Assembly (NCBI RefSeq): GCF_000463015.1
Contig: NC_022247.1
Location: forward strand, 2,418,001 to 2,482,000
Origin: Variovorax paradoxus B4
Lineage (GTDB): Bacteria > Pseudomonadota > Gammaproteobacteria > Burkholderiales > Burkholderiaceae_C
DNA length: 64,000 bases
Reading direction: 5' to 3'
The translations under genes and the position numbers were made by a program. How positions within the stretch are numbered: the first letter of the stretch is position 1; each line of letters opens with the position of its first letter. The notes under the pieces are model-generated. The model saw only the letters and a list, made by a program, of their open reading frames with translations. It made no database searches and was not told where the DNA came from. This document shows positions 21,493 through 30,661 of the stretch, one piece after another.

Positions 21493-23541
21493 ATGTTCAA
21501 GAAGATCCTGATCGCCAACCGCGGCGAAATCGCCTGCCGCGTCATCCAGACGGCCAAGAAGATGGGCATCCTCACCGTCGCCGTCTACTCGGAAGCCGAC
21601 AAGGAAGCCCGCCACGTCGAGCTGGCCGACGAGGCCGTGCACATCGGCGCCGCCCCGAGCCGCGAGAGCTACCTGCAGGCCGACCGCATCATCGAAGCCT
21701 GCAAGAAAACCGGCGCCGAGGCCGTGCATCCGGGCTACGGCTTCCTGTCGGAGAACGAAGCCTTCGCGCGCAAGGTCGAGGAAGAGGGCATTGCCTTCAT
21801 CGGGCCGAAGCACTATTCGATCGCGGCCATGGGCGACAAGATCGCCTCCAAGAAGCTTGCGAACGAGGCCCAGGTGAACACCATCCCGGGCTGGAACGAC
21901 GCCATCGAGACGGCCGAGCGCGCCGTCGAGATCGCCAAGGACATCGGCTACCCCGTGATGATCAAGGCCTCGGCCGGCGGTGGCGGCAAGGGCCTGCGCG
22001 TGGCCTACAGCGACAAGGAAGCCTTCGAGGGCTTCACCTCGTGCCGAAACGAGGCGCTGAGCAGTTTCGGCGACGACCGTGTGTTCATCGAGAAGTTCGT
22101 CGAGGAGCCGCGCCACATCGAGATCCAGGTGCTGGGCGATTCGCACGGCAACGTCATCTACCTGAACGAGCGCGAGTGCTCGATCCAGCGCCGGCATCAA
22201 AAGGTGATCGAGGAGGCGCCTTCGCCCTTCATCAGCGATGCCACGCGCCGTGCGATGGGCGAGCAGGCGGTGCAGCTGGCCAAGGCCGTGAAGTACCAGA
22301 GCGCGGGCACGGTGGAGTTCGTGGTCGGCAAGGACCAGAGCTTCTACTTTCTCGAGATGAACACGCGGCTGCAGGTGGAACACCCGGTGACCGAATGCAT
22401 CACGGGGCTCGACCTGGTCGAACTGATGATCCGCGTGGCGGCCGGCGAAGAGCTGCCGCTCACGCAGGCCGAGGTCAAGCGCAACGGCTGGGCCATCGAA
22501 TGCCGCATCAATGCCGAGGACCCGTTCCGCAGCTTCCTGCCTTCGACCGGCCGCCTGGTGAGGTTCCAGCCGCCGGCCGAGACCATGTTCGCGAGCGACA
22601 CCGAGCACCTGAACGGCGTGCGGGTGGACACCGGCGTGTACGACGGCGGCGAGATTCCGATGTACTACGACTCGATGATCGCCAAGCTCATCGTCCACGG
22701 CAAGGATCGGCAGCACGCGATTGCACGCATGCGCGAGGCGCTCAACGGCTTCGTGATCCGCGGCATCAGCAGCAACATCCCGTTCCAGGCCGCGCTGCTC
22801 GCGCATCCGAAGTTCGTGGCGGGTGATTTCAACACCGGCTTCATCGCCGAACACTACGGCAACGGCTTTCATGCGGAAGACGTGCCGCACGCCGATCCTT
22901 CGTTCCTGATCGCGCTCGCGGCGTATGTGCACCGCCGCTACCGCGCGCGGGCCTCGGGCATCAGCGGGCAGCTCGAAGGCCATGGCGTGAAGGTGGGCGA
23001 GCAGTTCGTGGTGGTGGAGCTGGGTCCGGAGGGCAAGCACGTGCATCACCCTGTTTCGGTCACCGACTTCCATGGCAAGACCGGCGCCAGCGCCGTCGCC
23101 GTGGGCGGCAAAAACTACAAGATCGACAGCGGCTTTGCGCTCGGTGCCATTCGCGTGCAGGGCACGGTCAACGACCGGCCCTTCACCGCGCAGGTCGAGC
23201 GCGGGGCCGGCAAGAACCCGCTGGCGCTGCGCGTGTCGCACGACGGCACGCAGGTCGAGGCGATGGTACTGTCGCCCCAAGGCGCGCGCCTGCTCGGGCT
23301 GATGCCCTACAAGGCGCCGCCGGACCTGAGCAAGTTCCTGATGTCGCCGATGCCGGGCCTCTTGGTCGAGGTGTCGGTGCAGCCGGGCCAGCAGGTTCGC
23401 GCCGGCGAGAAACTGGCCGTGATCGAGGCCATGAAGATGGAAAACGTATTGTTCGCCACGCAGGACGGCGTGGTCGGCAAGATCTCGGCAGGCAAGGGCG
23501 AATCGCTCGCGGTCGATCAAATCATTCTGGAGTTCAACTGA
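21493..23541 (+). CDS. pccA: Propionyl-CoA carboxylase alpha (biotin carboxylase/BCCP) subunit
   Basis: A 682-aa protein: biotin carboxylase domain (starts [24 protein letters not shown]-grasp glycine loop [26 protein letters not shown]), a BT linker, and a C-terminal biotinyl domain with K648 in EAMKMEN, 34 residues before the end as usual. It loads CO2 on biotin for PccB. The gene starts 20 bp after pccB and its last base is the first base of bioB. Confidence 0.95.
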   Translation: MFKKILIANRGEIACRVIQTAKKMGILTVAVYSEADKEARHVELADEAVHIGAAPSRESYLQADRIIEACKKTGAEAVHPGYGFLSENEAFARKVEEEGIAFIGPKHYSIAAMGDKIASKKLANEAQVNTIPGWNDAIETAERAVEIAKDIGYPVMIKASAGGGGKGLRVAYSDKEAFEGFTSCRNEALSSFGDDRVFIEKFVEEPRHIEIQVLGDSHGNVIYLNERECSIQRRHQKVIEEAPSPFISDATRRAMGEQAVQLAKAVKYQSAGTVEFVVGKDQSFYFLEMNTRLQVEHPVTECITGLDLVELMIRVAAGEELPLTQAEVKRNGWAIECRINAEDPFRSFLPSTGRLVRFQPPAETMFASDTEHLNGVRVDTGVYDGGEIPMYYDSMIAKLIVHGKDRQHAIARMREALNGFVIRGISSNIPFQAALLAHPKFVAGDFNTGFIAEHYGNGFHAEDVPHADPSFLIALAAYVHRRYRARASGISGQLEGHGVKVGEQFVVVELGPEGKHVHHPVSVTDFHGKTGASAVAVGGKNYKIDSGFALGAIRVQGTVNDRPFTAQVERGAGKNPLALRVSHDGTQVEAMVLSPQGARLLGLMPYKAPPDLSKFLMSPMPGLLVEVSVQPGQQVRAGEKLAVIEAMKMENVLFATQDGVVGKISAGKGESLAVDQIILEFN

Positions 23542-24569
23542 TGGGTGCCAACGATTTACAACAGACGGTCACGCTGCACCGGCCCACCAAGGCCGCGGCG
23601 CCGCAAGGCCCGTGGACGGTCGAAGCGATACAGGCGCTGCTCGACAAGCCGCTGATGGACCTGCTGTTCGAGGCGCAGACGGTGCACCGCCAGCACTTTC
23701 CCGAAGGCGACATCGAGCTGGCGACGCTGCTCTCGGTCAAGACCGGCGGCTGCCCGGAGAACTGCGGCTACTGCCCGCAGTCGGCCGAGTTCGACACCGG
23801 CGTGAAGGCGCAGAAACTCATGGAGGTCGACGAGGTGGTGCGCGCCGCGCAGGCCGCCAAGGACGCCGGTGCCACGCGCTTCTGCATGGGCGCCGCATGG
23901 CGCGCGCCGAAGGACCGCGACGTCGAGAAGGTGGCGGTGCTGGTCGAGGCCGTGAAAGGCCTGGGCCTGCAGACCTGCGCCACGCTCGGCATGCTGGAGC
24001 CGCACCACGCGCACCAGCTCAAGGCCGCAGGCCTGGACTACTACAACCACAACCTCGACACCGCGCCCGAGTACTACACCGACGTCGTCGACACGCGCAC
24101 CTACCAGGACCGGCTCGACACGCTGGCCCATGTGCGCAGCGCCGGCATCAGCGTGTGCTGCGGCGGCATCGTGGGCATGGGCGAGCAGCCGGTGCACCGC
24201 GCGGGGCTGATCGCGCAGCTGGCCAACCTCGACCCCTATCCGGAGTCGGTGCCGATCAACAGCCTGGTGCGCGTGCCGGGCACGCCGCTGGCCGATTCGG
24301 AGCCGGTCGATCCCTTCGACTTCGTACGCATGATCGCCGTCGCGCGCATCACGATGCCGACGGCGCGCGTGCGGCTCTCGGCGGGGCGCCAGCAGATGGG
24401 TGATGCCGTTCAGGCGCTGTGCTTCATGGCCGGCGCGAACTCGATCTTCTATGGCGACAAGCTGCTCGTCACCGGCAATCCCGACGTCGAAGCCGACACG
24501 GTGCTGCTGCGCAAGCTCGGCCTCAATGCGCGGCAGGTGCAGGAGCAGCCGGAAGGTTGCGCCGCATGA
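23541..24569 (+). CDS. bioB: Biotin synthase
   Basis: A 342-aa radical SAM enzyme. The cluster motif C71-x3-C75-x2-C78 lies in [13 protein letters not shown], and [13 protein letters not shown] and RLSAGRQQM are BioB signatures including the conserved Arg that binds the auxiliary 2Fe-2S cluster. It inserts sulfur in dethiobiotin. A one-base overlap with pccA couples the making of the biotin cofactor to the biotin-dependent carboxylase, an elegant operon arrangement; the rest of the biotin genes are not in this window. Confidence 0.96.
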   Translation: MGANDLQQTVTLHRPTKAAAPQGPWTVEAIQALLDKPLMDLLFEAQTVHRQHFPEGDIELATLLSVKTGGCPENCGYCPQSAEFDTGVKAQKLMEVDEVVRAAQAAKDAGATRFCMGAAWRAPKDRDVEKVAVLVEAVKGLGLQTCATLGMLEPHHAHQLKAAGLDYYNHNLDTAPEYYTDVVDTRTYQDRLDTLAHVRSAGISVCCGGIVGMGEQPVHRAGLIAQLANLDPYPESVPINSLVRVPGTPLADSEPVDPFDFVRMIAVARITMPTARVRLSAGRQQMGDAVQALCFMAGANSIFYGDKLLVTGNPDVEADTVLLRKLGLNARQVQEQPEGCAA

Positions 24570-25057
24570 CTACCGCCGCCGCACGCCCCTTCAAGGTGCT
24601 GGGCATCCAGCAGATCGCCATCGGCGGCCCCGACAAGCTGCGGCTGCAGAAGCTCTGGGTCGACATGCTGGGGCTCGAGGTCACGGGCACCTTCAAGAGC
24701 GAGCGCGAGAACGTCGACGAGGACATCTGTTCGATGGGCAGCGGGCCGTTCAAGGTCGAGGTCGACCTGATGCAGCCGCTCGACCCCGAGAAGAAGCCGG
24801 CCGTGCACGCCACGCCGCTCAACCACGTGGGCCTGTGGATCGATGACCTGCCCAGGGCCGTCGAGTGGCTCGCCGCGCAGGGCGTGCGCTTTGCGCCCGG
24901 CGGCATCCGCAAGGGCGCGGCGGGTTTCGACATCTGCTTCCTGCACCCGAAGGCGAACGACGAGTTTCCGATCGCCGGCGAGGGCGTGCTGATCGAGATG
25001 GTGCAGGCGCCGCCGGAGGTGGTGAGCGCCTTCAGCGCGCTGGCGCGCCAGCCCTGA
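24566..25057 (+). CDS. VOC-fold protein, candidate methylmalonyl-CoA epimerase
   Basis: A 163-aa two-module VOC protein overlapping the bioB stop (ATGA). The second module carries NHVGLW (H87) and VLIEMV (E144), the positions of two of the metal ligands in methylmalonyl-CoA epimerase. The first module has IQQIAI where epimerases have a metal-binding His (DHIGI), i.e. Q16. The operon makes methylmalonyl-CoA with PccAB and consumes the other epimer with the mutase, so an epimerase is expected and no other candidate is present. The substituted ligand leaves this open; a lactoylglutathione lyase-like protein is the alternative. Confidence 0.6.
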   Translation: MTTAAARPFKVLGIQQIAIGGPDKLRLQKLWVDMLGLEVTGTFKSERENVDEDICSMGSGPFKVEVDLMQPLDPEKKPAVHATPLNHVGLWIDDLPRAVEWLAAQGVRFAPGGIRKGAAGFDICFLHPKANDEFPIAGEGVLIEMVQAPPEVVSAFSALARQP

Positions 25058-25559
25058 GGTTTCGGCGCGCCGGTTCGCTCCGGTGCAGGAAGACGGCGAA
25101 GGTGTCCCAGGGCAGCTCGGCGCCCGCTGCCGCCAGCAGGCGTCCGGCTTCGCCGCGGTGATAACTGCTGTGCGTCAGCACATGCAGCAGCATCTCTTCA
25201 CGCGACATGCAGCCCGTGTCTCCATCAGTGAAGACGAAGGACAGGGTCTCGGCCAGTGCTTCGGGCGAGACGGCGTCGATGTAGCGTTCGTACCAGGCCA
25301 GGCATGTGTCGTTGCGATCGCGCAGCTCGTGCAGCGCGAGCGTGCCGGTGGCGCTGACCGAAGCAAGGCCGTGCGGCTCGCCGTCCAGATGGGCGGCGAA
25401 GACGCGGTCCACCAGGTGATTGTGGTGAACGAGGTGCAGCGATGCGTCCCTGGTGGCGCCATGCGCTTGCGCGTCCAGGCCTTCCAGGCAGGCCAGAAGC
25501 TCGTTGTCTGCCCAGCGCCGGTAGGCGAAGAGCCGCTGGAGAAGCGAGCGAGACGGCAT
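25032..25559 (-). CDS. DinB-family protein
   Basis: A 175-aa four-helix-bundle protein. AGGAGG lies 9 nt before the ATG at 25559, fixing the start ([21 protein letters not shown]). The three-histidine metal site typical of DinB/YfiT proteins is plausible: HHNHLVDR near residue 45-50 and [12 protein letters not shown] near 130. Roles in the family include bacillithiol or mycothiol-type transferases and stress functions; none can be assigned here. It is divergent from a TetR gene around a palindrome and its end overlaps the end of the convergent VOC gene by 26 bp. Confidence 0.8.
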   Translation of the reverse strand: MPSRSLLQRLFAYRRWADNELLACLEGLDAQAHGATRDASLHLVHHNHLVDRVFAAHLDGEPHGLASVSATGTLALHELRDRNDTCLAWYERYIDAVSPEALAETLSFVFTDGDTGCMSREEMLLHVLTHSSYHRGEAGRLLAAAGAELPWDTFAVFLHRSEPARRNLRAGAPAR

Positions 25560-25589
25560 GCAGTGGAACCTCCTGATGCTGCGATTAAA

Positions 25590-25610
25590 ATGCGAGTAAT
25601 CTGCTCGCAT
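25590..25610. promoter_or_regulatory. TetR-type operator palindrome
   Basis: ATGCGAG-(7 nt)-CTCGCAT is a perfect 7-7-7 inverted repeat centred between the divergent dinB-like and TetR genes, 22 bp before the TetR ATG, well placed to block both promoters. A further CTCGCATTG half-site recurs inside the start of the TetR gene. Confidence 0.75.
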
Positions 25611-25631
25611 TGTCGCTTCGCCCCCTGCACC

Positions 25632-26270
25632 ATGTCTACTCGCATTGCCAGACCCACGGCCGCCATGCGCAAAGCGCCGCGCCAGGCGCGCTCGAAGGCC
25701 ACGGTGGATGCCATCGTCGAGGCGGCTGCTCGCATTCTTGCAACCGGCGGCGCGGCCGGCTTCTCGACCAATCAAGTGGCACAAGCCGCGGGCGTGGGCA
25801 TCGGCTCGCTCTACCAATACTTTCCCGACAAGCACGCCATCGTCGAGGCCATCCGAAGGCATCATCTCGACGAAGTGCTGGCGGCCCTCCGCGCCGCCAG
25901 CGCATGCCGGGGTGCGCCCAGGGCGTGCGCCGAGACGCTGGTCGATGGCCTGGTCGCGGTGCACGCGGGCAAGCCGGGCCTGCATCGCGCGCTGCTGGAG
26001 CTTGCGCCTGCGCACACGGGTGAGGCGCAGGCGGCAGACGGCTTCGAGCAGGCGTACGCCGATGCCTATGTGGAAGTCGTGAAGGCGCTGCGAGGGCGGC
26101 AGCCCACAACGCGTGCGCAGGCCATGGCGCTGGTGCTGTCGGGCGCCGTGGAGGGCGCGATTCACGCAGCGGCTCGCGCCGGGCTGGTCGCTTCACCCGC
26201 GTTTCGCCGGCAGCTCGTCGATCTGGTCATGGCCTACCTGGTGCACGAACGGCAACCGTCTACGCGTTGA
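25632..26270 (+). CDS. TetR-family transcriptional regulator
   Basis: A 212-aa repressor. The N-terminal HTH covers residues about 22-65 (ILATGGAAGFSTNQVAQAAG..IGSLYQYFPDK, the last being the classic TetR segment). It is divergent from the DinB-family gene, and the 21-bp palindrome between them is its likely operator. The ATG at 25632 is preferred over the far longer upstream reading, which overlaps the DinB gene. Its end overlaps the end of the convergent Lrp gene by 11 bp. Confidence 0.88.
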   Translation: MSTRIARPTAAMRKAPRQARSKATVDAIVEAAARILATGGAAGFSTNQVAQAAGVGIGSLYQYFPDKHAIVEAIRRHHLDEVLAALRAASACRGAPRACAETLVDGLVAVHAGKPGLHRALLELAPAHTGEAQAADGFEQAYADAYVEVVKALRGRQPTTRAQAMALVLSGAVEGAIHAAARAGLVASPAFRRQLVDLVMAYLVHERQPSTR

Positions 26271-26757
26271 GCACCTTCTTGATCGGCGGCTTCACGTCCG
26301 ATCGCTGAGGCGGCAGCATCGGCTGGTGCTCGCGCGCCGGGTTCAGGATGATCGAGGTGGCCGTCTCGGTGAGGATGCAGAACTTGGTGACCACCGCATC
26401 GAGGTGGCTCACGTCGATGACCGCGATCTCCAGGATCCAGCTGTCGTCGCCTGTCACGTTGTAGGCATTGACGCATTCGGGCGTCTGCTGCACCAGTTCC
26501 ACCACGCGCGCATAGTCGGCGCGGCCCACGCGGATGATCGCGCGGATGCCGTAGCCGAGCTTGCCGAGGTTCACGGTCGCGCGGTAGCCACTGATCACGC
26601 CCGCGGCCTCGAGCTTCTTCACGCGCTCCGTCACGGCCGGCTGGCTCAGGTGCACGCGCCGGCCGAGTTCGGCCATGGTGAGCCGCGCATCGGCCTGCAG
26701 TTCGGCCAGGATGCGGGTGTCGTGGGCATCCAGCGCGGGGTTCAAGGTGAAGTCCAT
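26260..26757 (-). CDS. Lrp/AsnC-family transcriptional regulator
   Basis: A 165-aa protein with an N-terminal HTH (RLTMAELGRRVHLSQPAVTERVKKLEAAGVI) and a C-terminal RAM ligand-binding domain (VTGDDSWILEIAV). It is divergent from an EamA-type exporter. Such pairs commonly use an amino acid or related metabolite to induce efflux; the ligand here is unknown. A 21-bp inverted repeat lies in the shared promoter region. Confidence 0.9.
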   Translation of the reverse strand: MDFTLNPALDAHDTRILAELQADARLTMAELGRRVHLSQPAVTERVKKLEAAGVISGYRATVNLGKLGYGIRAIIRVGRADYARVVELVQQTPECVNAYNVTGDDSWILEIAVIDVSHLDAVVTKFCILTETATSIILNPAREHQPMLPPQRSDVKPPIKKVLNA

Positions 26758-26792
26758 GCAACTCCTTCAAATCGACGGTACGGAACGCAAAG

Positions 26793-26813
26793 AACCATGA
26801 AATGTGCATGGTT
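26793..26813. promoter_or_regulatory. Likely Lrp-type operator
   Basis: AACCATG-(7 nt)-CATGGTT is a perfect 7-7-7 inverted repeat 36 bp upstream of the Lrp gene; a further ACCATGG motif follows about 20 bp later, towards the exporter gene, matching the repeated sites Lrp proteins favour. Confidence 0.7.
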
Positions 26814-26872
26814 GCGAGAAGATTGCTTTCATACCATGGACGGCGTTTCTCTACCAACAAGACAACATCGAC

Positions 26873-27799
26873 ATGCCCACTCTCGCATCCCCCGCCCAAG
26901 CCGCGTCCGGTCCCGCGCGCACCGCGCTGCCACCGCTGCTGTGGCTCTGCCTGGCCGCCACCTGGGTGGTCTGGGGCTCGACCTATCTGGCGATCAAGTA
27001 CGCGCTGATCAGCTTCGCGCCGTTTCTTCAGATGGGCTCGCGCTTCCTGTTCGCGGGCGTGCTGCTCGCTGCCTGGATGCGCTGGCGCGGGGCCGCCTGG
27101 CCCTCGCGCGAGCAGTGGCGCAATGCCCTCGTGGTCGGCGCGTTGATGCTGGGTGGCGGCATGGGCGGCACGGCCCATGCCGAAGTGTCGATCGGCTCCG
27201 GGCTGGTGGTGGCCTTCATCGCGGTGGTGCCGCTGCTGATTGCGCTGCTCAACCTGATCTGGGGCGTGAAGCCGACGCGGCTGGAGGCGGCGGGCATTGC
27301 GCTCGGGCTCATCGGCGTGCTGATGCTGACGCAGGGCAGCGGCTTCCAGTCGTCGCCCGCGGGGCTGGCGGCGATTTCCATTGCCTGCATCTGCTGGTCG
27401 ATGGGCAGCGTGCTGAGCCAGCGCAGCCTGCCGCTCGCGCCCGGTGCGATGGGCTTCGCGAGCGAAATGATCTGCGGCGGCGTGGTGCTGCTGGCGCTCT
27501 CGGCCCTCTCCGGCGAACAGCTGGTGTGGCCGCCGCGGCCCGAGGCCGCCGCGGCCTGGCTCTACCTCGTGGTGTTCGGCTCGCTGATCGCGTTCAATGC
27601 CTACATGGTGCTGCTCGCGAGGGCGCCCGCCGCATTGGCCGCGAGCTACACCTTCGTCAATCCGGTGATCGCAATGCTGCTGGGCGTGTGGATTGCCAAC
27701 GAAACCGTGACGCGCTTCGAGTGGTACGCGGTGGCCGTGGTGCTGGCCGGCGTTCTGCTGCTGCTCTTCAAGCGCCCGCAGAAGGCGAAAGAGAGCTAA
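26873..27799 (+). CDS. EamA/DMT-family exporter (YedA-like)
   Basis: A 308-aa inner membrane protein with about ten hydrophobic segments in two EamA repeats. WVVWGSTYLAIKYAL in the first helix and AASYTFVNPVIAMLLGVWIANE in the second repeat are typical of the YedA/RhaT-type drug/metabolite exporters. The start at 26873 (MPTLASPAQ) gives a short cytoplasmic tail; an earlier in-frame ATG exists but would add 23 residues lying over the operator region. Substrate unknown, likely a small metabolite sensed by the divergent Lrp protein. Confidence 0.87.
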   Translation: MPTLASPAQAASGPARTALPPLLWLCLAATWVVWGSTYLAIKYALISFAPFLQMGSRFLFAGVLLAAWMRWRGAAWPSREQWRNALVVGALMLGGGMGGTAHAEVSIGSGLVVAFIAVVPLLIALLNLIWGVKPTRLEAAGIALGLIGVLMLTQGSGFQSSPAGLAAISIACICWSMGSVLSQRSLPLAPGAMGFASEMICGGVVLLALSALSGEQLVWPPRPEAAAAWLYLVVFGSLIAFNAYMVLLARAPAALAASYTFVNPVIAMLLGVWIANETVTRFEWYAVAVVLAGVLLLLFKRPQKAKES

Positions 27800-27820
27800 G
27801 AGGGCTGAGCCCCGCGCTGT

Positions 27821-28459
27821 TCAGGTACCTGGACGGCGCCAGAAGGCCAGCGTTGCGGCCAGCAGCCACATGCCGGCCGCGCAGCTGCGGTTCAGCATCT
27901 TGAGGCCGCGGCGCGAGAGCCAGCGCACGGCCTGCGTTCCGGCGGCCGCATAGGCCAGCATCACGCAGGTGTCGAGCGCCACGAAGATCGCGCCGAGCAG
28001 CAGGTACTGCGTGCCCTGCGGCTTGGCGATGTCGATGAACTGCGGCAGGAAAGCGGCGAAGAACAGCACCGTCTTGGGGTTCGACAGCGCGACGAGCAGG
28101 CTGCGCATGAGCGCGACGCGGCCATGCGGGCGAACCTCGATGGCGGATTTGGCCAGCGCCGTGCCGAGGTCGGTTGCGTCGCTGCGCCACAGCTTGACGC
28201 CGAGCCAGACCAGGTAGGCGACACCCGCCACGCGGATCGCGTTGAAGAGCAGTTCCGACGCGGCCAGCAGTGAGCCGAGCCCGAGCGCAACCACCGCGAT
28301 CAGCGTGACGCTCCCGAGCGACGCGCCGGCAATGCCCCAGCTTGCGCGGCGCATGCCGCCGTCGATGCCGTTGGACAATGCCAGCAGCATCGTCGGGCCG
28401 GGGATCACGGCCAGTGCGATCGAGGCGACGACGTAGATGAGCAGGGTGTCGAGGGTCAT
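27821..28459 (-). CDS. LysE/RhtB-family translocator
   Basis: A 212-aa membrane protein with about six hydrophobic helices. The N-terminal VIPGPTMLLALSNGIDGGMR is the LysE/RhtB signature (PGP), and ALSNPKTVLFFAAFLPQFI is the second conserved segment. It exports amino acids or derivatives. It is the last gene of a minus-strand operon after phaZ and rsxB, its ATG overlapping the rsxB stop (ATGA). The functional link with its operon partners is not evident. It ends 21 bp from the convergent exporter gene. Confidence 0.9.
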   Translation of the reverse strand: MTLDTLLIYVVASIALAVIPGPTMLLALSNGIDGGMRRASWGIAGASLGSVTLIAVVALGLGSLLAASELLFNAIRVAGVAYLVWLGVKLWRSDATDLGTALAKSAIEVRPHGRVALMRSLLVALSNPKTVLFFAAFLPQFIDIAKPQGTQYLLLGAIFVALDTCVMLAYAAAGTQAVRWLSRRGLKMLNRSCAAGMWLLAATLAFWRRPGT

Positions 28460-29091
28460 GGCTTGGCGGCGGGTGGTCGTTGTTGCGAGGCGGCGCGGGC
28501 ACGCGCCAGCGCGGCTTCGACGATGGATCGCCTGCGCGTGTCGGCAGCCTGCGGTTCGGCGATGGCGGGCGCTTCTTCCGCGCCCTTGCGCTTGTCGGTA
28601 CGACGATGCTCGGCATGCAGCTTGTAGCGCCCCAGCGCGGCCTCCGCCTGTGCCTGCGACCAGGCCTGCCAGCCGCTGCGGCCCGGCGTCTCGACCTCGA
28701 GCGAGATGCAATCGACGGGGCAGGCCGGAATGCAAAGCTCGCAGCCCGTGCAGTGCGCTTCGATCACGGTGTGCATGCGCTTGTTGATGCCCACGATGGC
28801 GTCGGTCGGGCAGGCATCCAGGCAGAGCGTGCAGCCGATGCACCAGGCTTCGTCGATGACCGCCATGGCGCGTGGCCCTTCGGTGCCGAACTGCGGGGCG
28901 ATAGGCTGCGCCTCGCGGCCGGTGAGCCGCGCCAGCCTGGCAACACCTTCCGCGCCGCCGGGCGGGCATTGGTTGATGCCAGCCTGGCCGTCAGCCACGG
29001 CTTGCGCATACCCTGCGCAATCGGGGTAGCCGCAACGTGTGCACTGCGTCTGCGGCAGTGCATCGTGGATGCGTGCGGCCAGCCCGTTCAC
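28456..29091 (-). CDS. rsxB: RnfB/RsxB-type ferredoxin
   Basis: A 211-aa iron-sulfur protein starting at GTG that overlaps the phaZ stop. The N-terminal QTQCTRCGYPDCAGYAQA is the four-cysteine Fes domain of RnfB, followed by two ferredoxin clusters (CIGCTLCLDACP and CTGCELCIPACP). The N-terminal membrane helix of full RnfB is missing, as in the shorter cytoplasmic forms found in betaproteobacteria, and no other rnf genes are nearby. It most likely carries electrons as a stand-alone ferredoxin. The C-terminal tail is charged and Ala-rich. Confidence 0.85.
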   Translation of the reverse strand: MNGLAARIHDALPQTQCTRCGYPDCAGYAQAVADGQAGINQCPPGGAEGVARLARLTGREAQPIAPQFGTEGPRAMAVIDEAWCIGCTLCLDACPTDAIVGINKRMHTVIEAHCTGCELCIPACPVDCISLEVETPGRSGWQAWSQAQAEAALGRYKLHAEHRRTDKRKGAEEAPAIAEPQAADTRRRSIVEAALARARAASQQRPPAAKP

Positions 29092-30503
29092 TTCCTGCGT
29101 GCCGCGGGCTTCTTGACGGCGGCAACCGCCGCCGCTTTCCTGGCTGCGACATTCTTGCTGGCTGCAACGGCAGCCGTGTTCCGCCCCGGCTTGATCCGGT
29201 CTTCGGCCGGCAGGCTTTCGCGCGCACCGGCGCGGCGCTGGGGCTGGTCGTGGGCCGCGATGAACTTCAGCACCTCGGGGTAGACCAGTTCGCGCCAGCG
29301 GCGGCCGCTGAAGATGCCATAGTGGCCCGCGCCCTTGACTTCGTAGTGCTCGCGCTGCGAAGCGGCAACGCCGGTGCACAGGCTGTGCGCGGCCTCGGTC
29401 TGGCCCGAGCCCGAAATGTCGTCGAGTTCGCCCTCGACGGTCAGCAGGGCGGTCGAATGGATGTCCTGCGGGCGCACGCGCTCGATCTGGCCCTTGGGGT
29501 TCCTGACGTCCCAGGTGCCGTTCACGAGTTCGAACTTCTGGAACACGGTGCGGATCGTGTCGAGGTAATAGTCGGCGTCCATGTCGAGCACGGCGTTGTA
29601 CTCGTCGTAGAACTTGCGATGGGCCTCGGCGCTCGCGTCGTCGCCCTTGATGAGGTCCTTGAAGTAGTCGTAGTGGCTGCTGGCGTGGCGGTCGGGGTTC
29701 ATGGCCACGAAGCCCGTGTGCTGCAGGAAGCCCGGGTACACGCGGCGGCCCTCGCCCGGAAAGCCTTGCGGCACGCGGTAGATCACGTTGTTCTCGAACC
29801 ACTCGAAGCTCTTGTTCATCGCCAGGTTGTTGACCGCGGTGGGCGACTTGCGCGCGTCGATGGGGCCACCCATCATCGTCATGGTGAGGGGCAGCTGTTC
29901 GCCGCGGCTGGCCATGAGCGACACGGCCGCCAGCACCGGCACGGTCGGCTGGCACACGCTCACCACGTGGCAGTTGCCGTACTCGGCCTGCAGGCGGCGG
30001 ATGAACTCCTGCACGTAGTTGACGTAGTCGTCGAGGCGGAACTCGCCCTCCGACATGGGCACGAGGCGTGCGTTCTTCCAGTCGGTGATGTAGACCTTGT
30101 GGTCCTGCAGCATGGTGCGCACCGTGTCGCGCAGCAGCGTGGCGTAGTGGCCCGACAGCGGCGCCACGATCAGCACCACGGGCTGGCTCTTGAGCGTCTT
30201 GAGGATGTGCGGTTCGTCGGTGAAGCGCTTGAAGCGGCGCAGCTCGCAAAAAGGCTTGTCGAGCTCGACCGCCTCCTGGATCACCACGTCTTCGCCGTCG
30301 ACTTTGACGGACTTGATGTTGAACTCGGGCTTCTCGTAGTCCTTGCCGAGGCGATAGAGCAGGTCGTAGCCGGCGGCCATGCGCTGGGCCATCGGCAACT
30401 GGCCCCATACGGCGCCCTGGCCGTAGAGCTTGGACGCCGCTTGGGCGAAGTCCGAGAACGGTTCCATCAGGGAACGCTGGGCTTCGTAGAGTTGATAGAG
30501 CAT
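29088..30503 (-). CDS. phaZ: Intracellular poly(3-hydroxyalkanoate) depolymerase
   Basis: A 471-aa alpha/beta-hydrolase-type depolymerase of the R. eutropha PhaZ1 class. It uses a cysteine nucleophile: C184 in VSVCQPTVP, with His in GAGHYGIFSGRRW near residue 405. It mobilises PHB granules. The C-terminal 35-40 residues are an unusual Ala/Lys/Arg tail (AARKAAAVAAVKKPAARRK) resembling histone H1-like or PhaF-like tails. It leads the minus-strand operon phaZ-rsxB-lysE. An inverted repeat TTGC-GGT-GCAA lies just upstream. Confidence 0.92.
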   Translation of the reverse strand: MLYQLYEAQRSLMEPFSDFAQAASKLYGQGAVWGQLPMAQRMAAGYDLLYRLGKDYEKPEFNIKSVKVDGEDVVIQEAVELDKPFCELRRFKRFTDEPHILKTLKSQPVVLIVAPLSGHYATLLRDTVRTMLQDHKVYITDWKNARLVPMSEGEFRLDDYVNYVQEFIRRLQAEYGNCHVVSVCQPTVPVLAAVSLMASRGEQLPLTMTMMGGPIDARKSPTAVNNLAMNKSFEWFENNVIYRVPQGFPGEGRRVYPGFLQHTGFVAMNPDRHASSHYDYFKDLIKGDDASAEAHRKFYDEYNAVLDMDADYYLDTIRTVFQKFELVNGTWDVRNPKGQIERVRPQDIHSTALLTVEGELDDISGSGQTEAAHSLCTGVAASQREHYEVKGAGHYGIFSGRRWRELVYPEVLKFIAAHDQPQRRAGARESLPAEDRIKPGRNTAAVAASKNVAARKAAAVAAVKKPAARRK

Positions 30504-30524
30504 CGCTGGTCTGGGAGTGGAATG

Positions 30525-30535
30525 TTGCGGTGCAA
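30525..30535. promoter_or_regulatory. Inverted repeat upstream of phaZ
   Basis: TTGC-GGT-GCAA, 22 bp before the phaZ start, with a second TGCATTGCA motif about 20 bp further upstream. The placement suits an operator, for instance for a PHA-responsive repressor, but the regulator is not known. Confidence 0.4.
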
Positions 30536-30616
30536 TATATCAGCGCACGCGCTGCATTGCAGGGGGCCTAACCCCTACATCGACCCCGCCGCAAGGGCCG
30601 TTTCGGGACCAAGAAT

Positions 30617-30648
30617 GTGAAGGAATCGTCAAGGAAGGATTCCCTCAC
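30617..30648. terminator. Hairpin after the aminotransferase gene
   Basis: GTGAAGGAATC-(10 nt)-GATTCCCTCAC forms an 11-bp stem with one mismatch, 14 bp after the minus-strand aminotransferase stop. The T-tract after it on the minus strand is weak (ATTCTT), so it is a probable but imperfect terminator or 3' stabiliser. Confidence 0.5.
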
Positions 30649-30661
30649 ACTTTGCTGTCAC

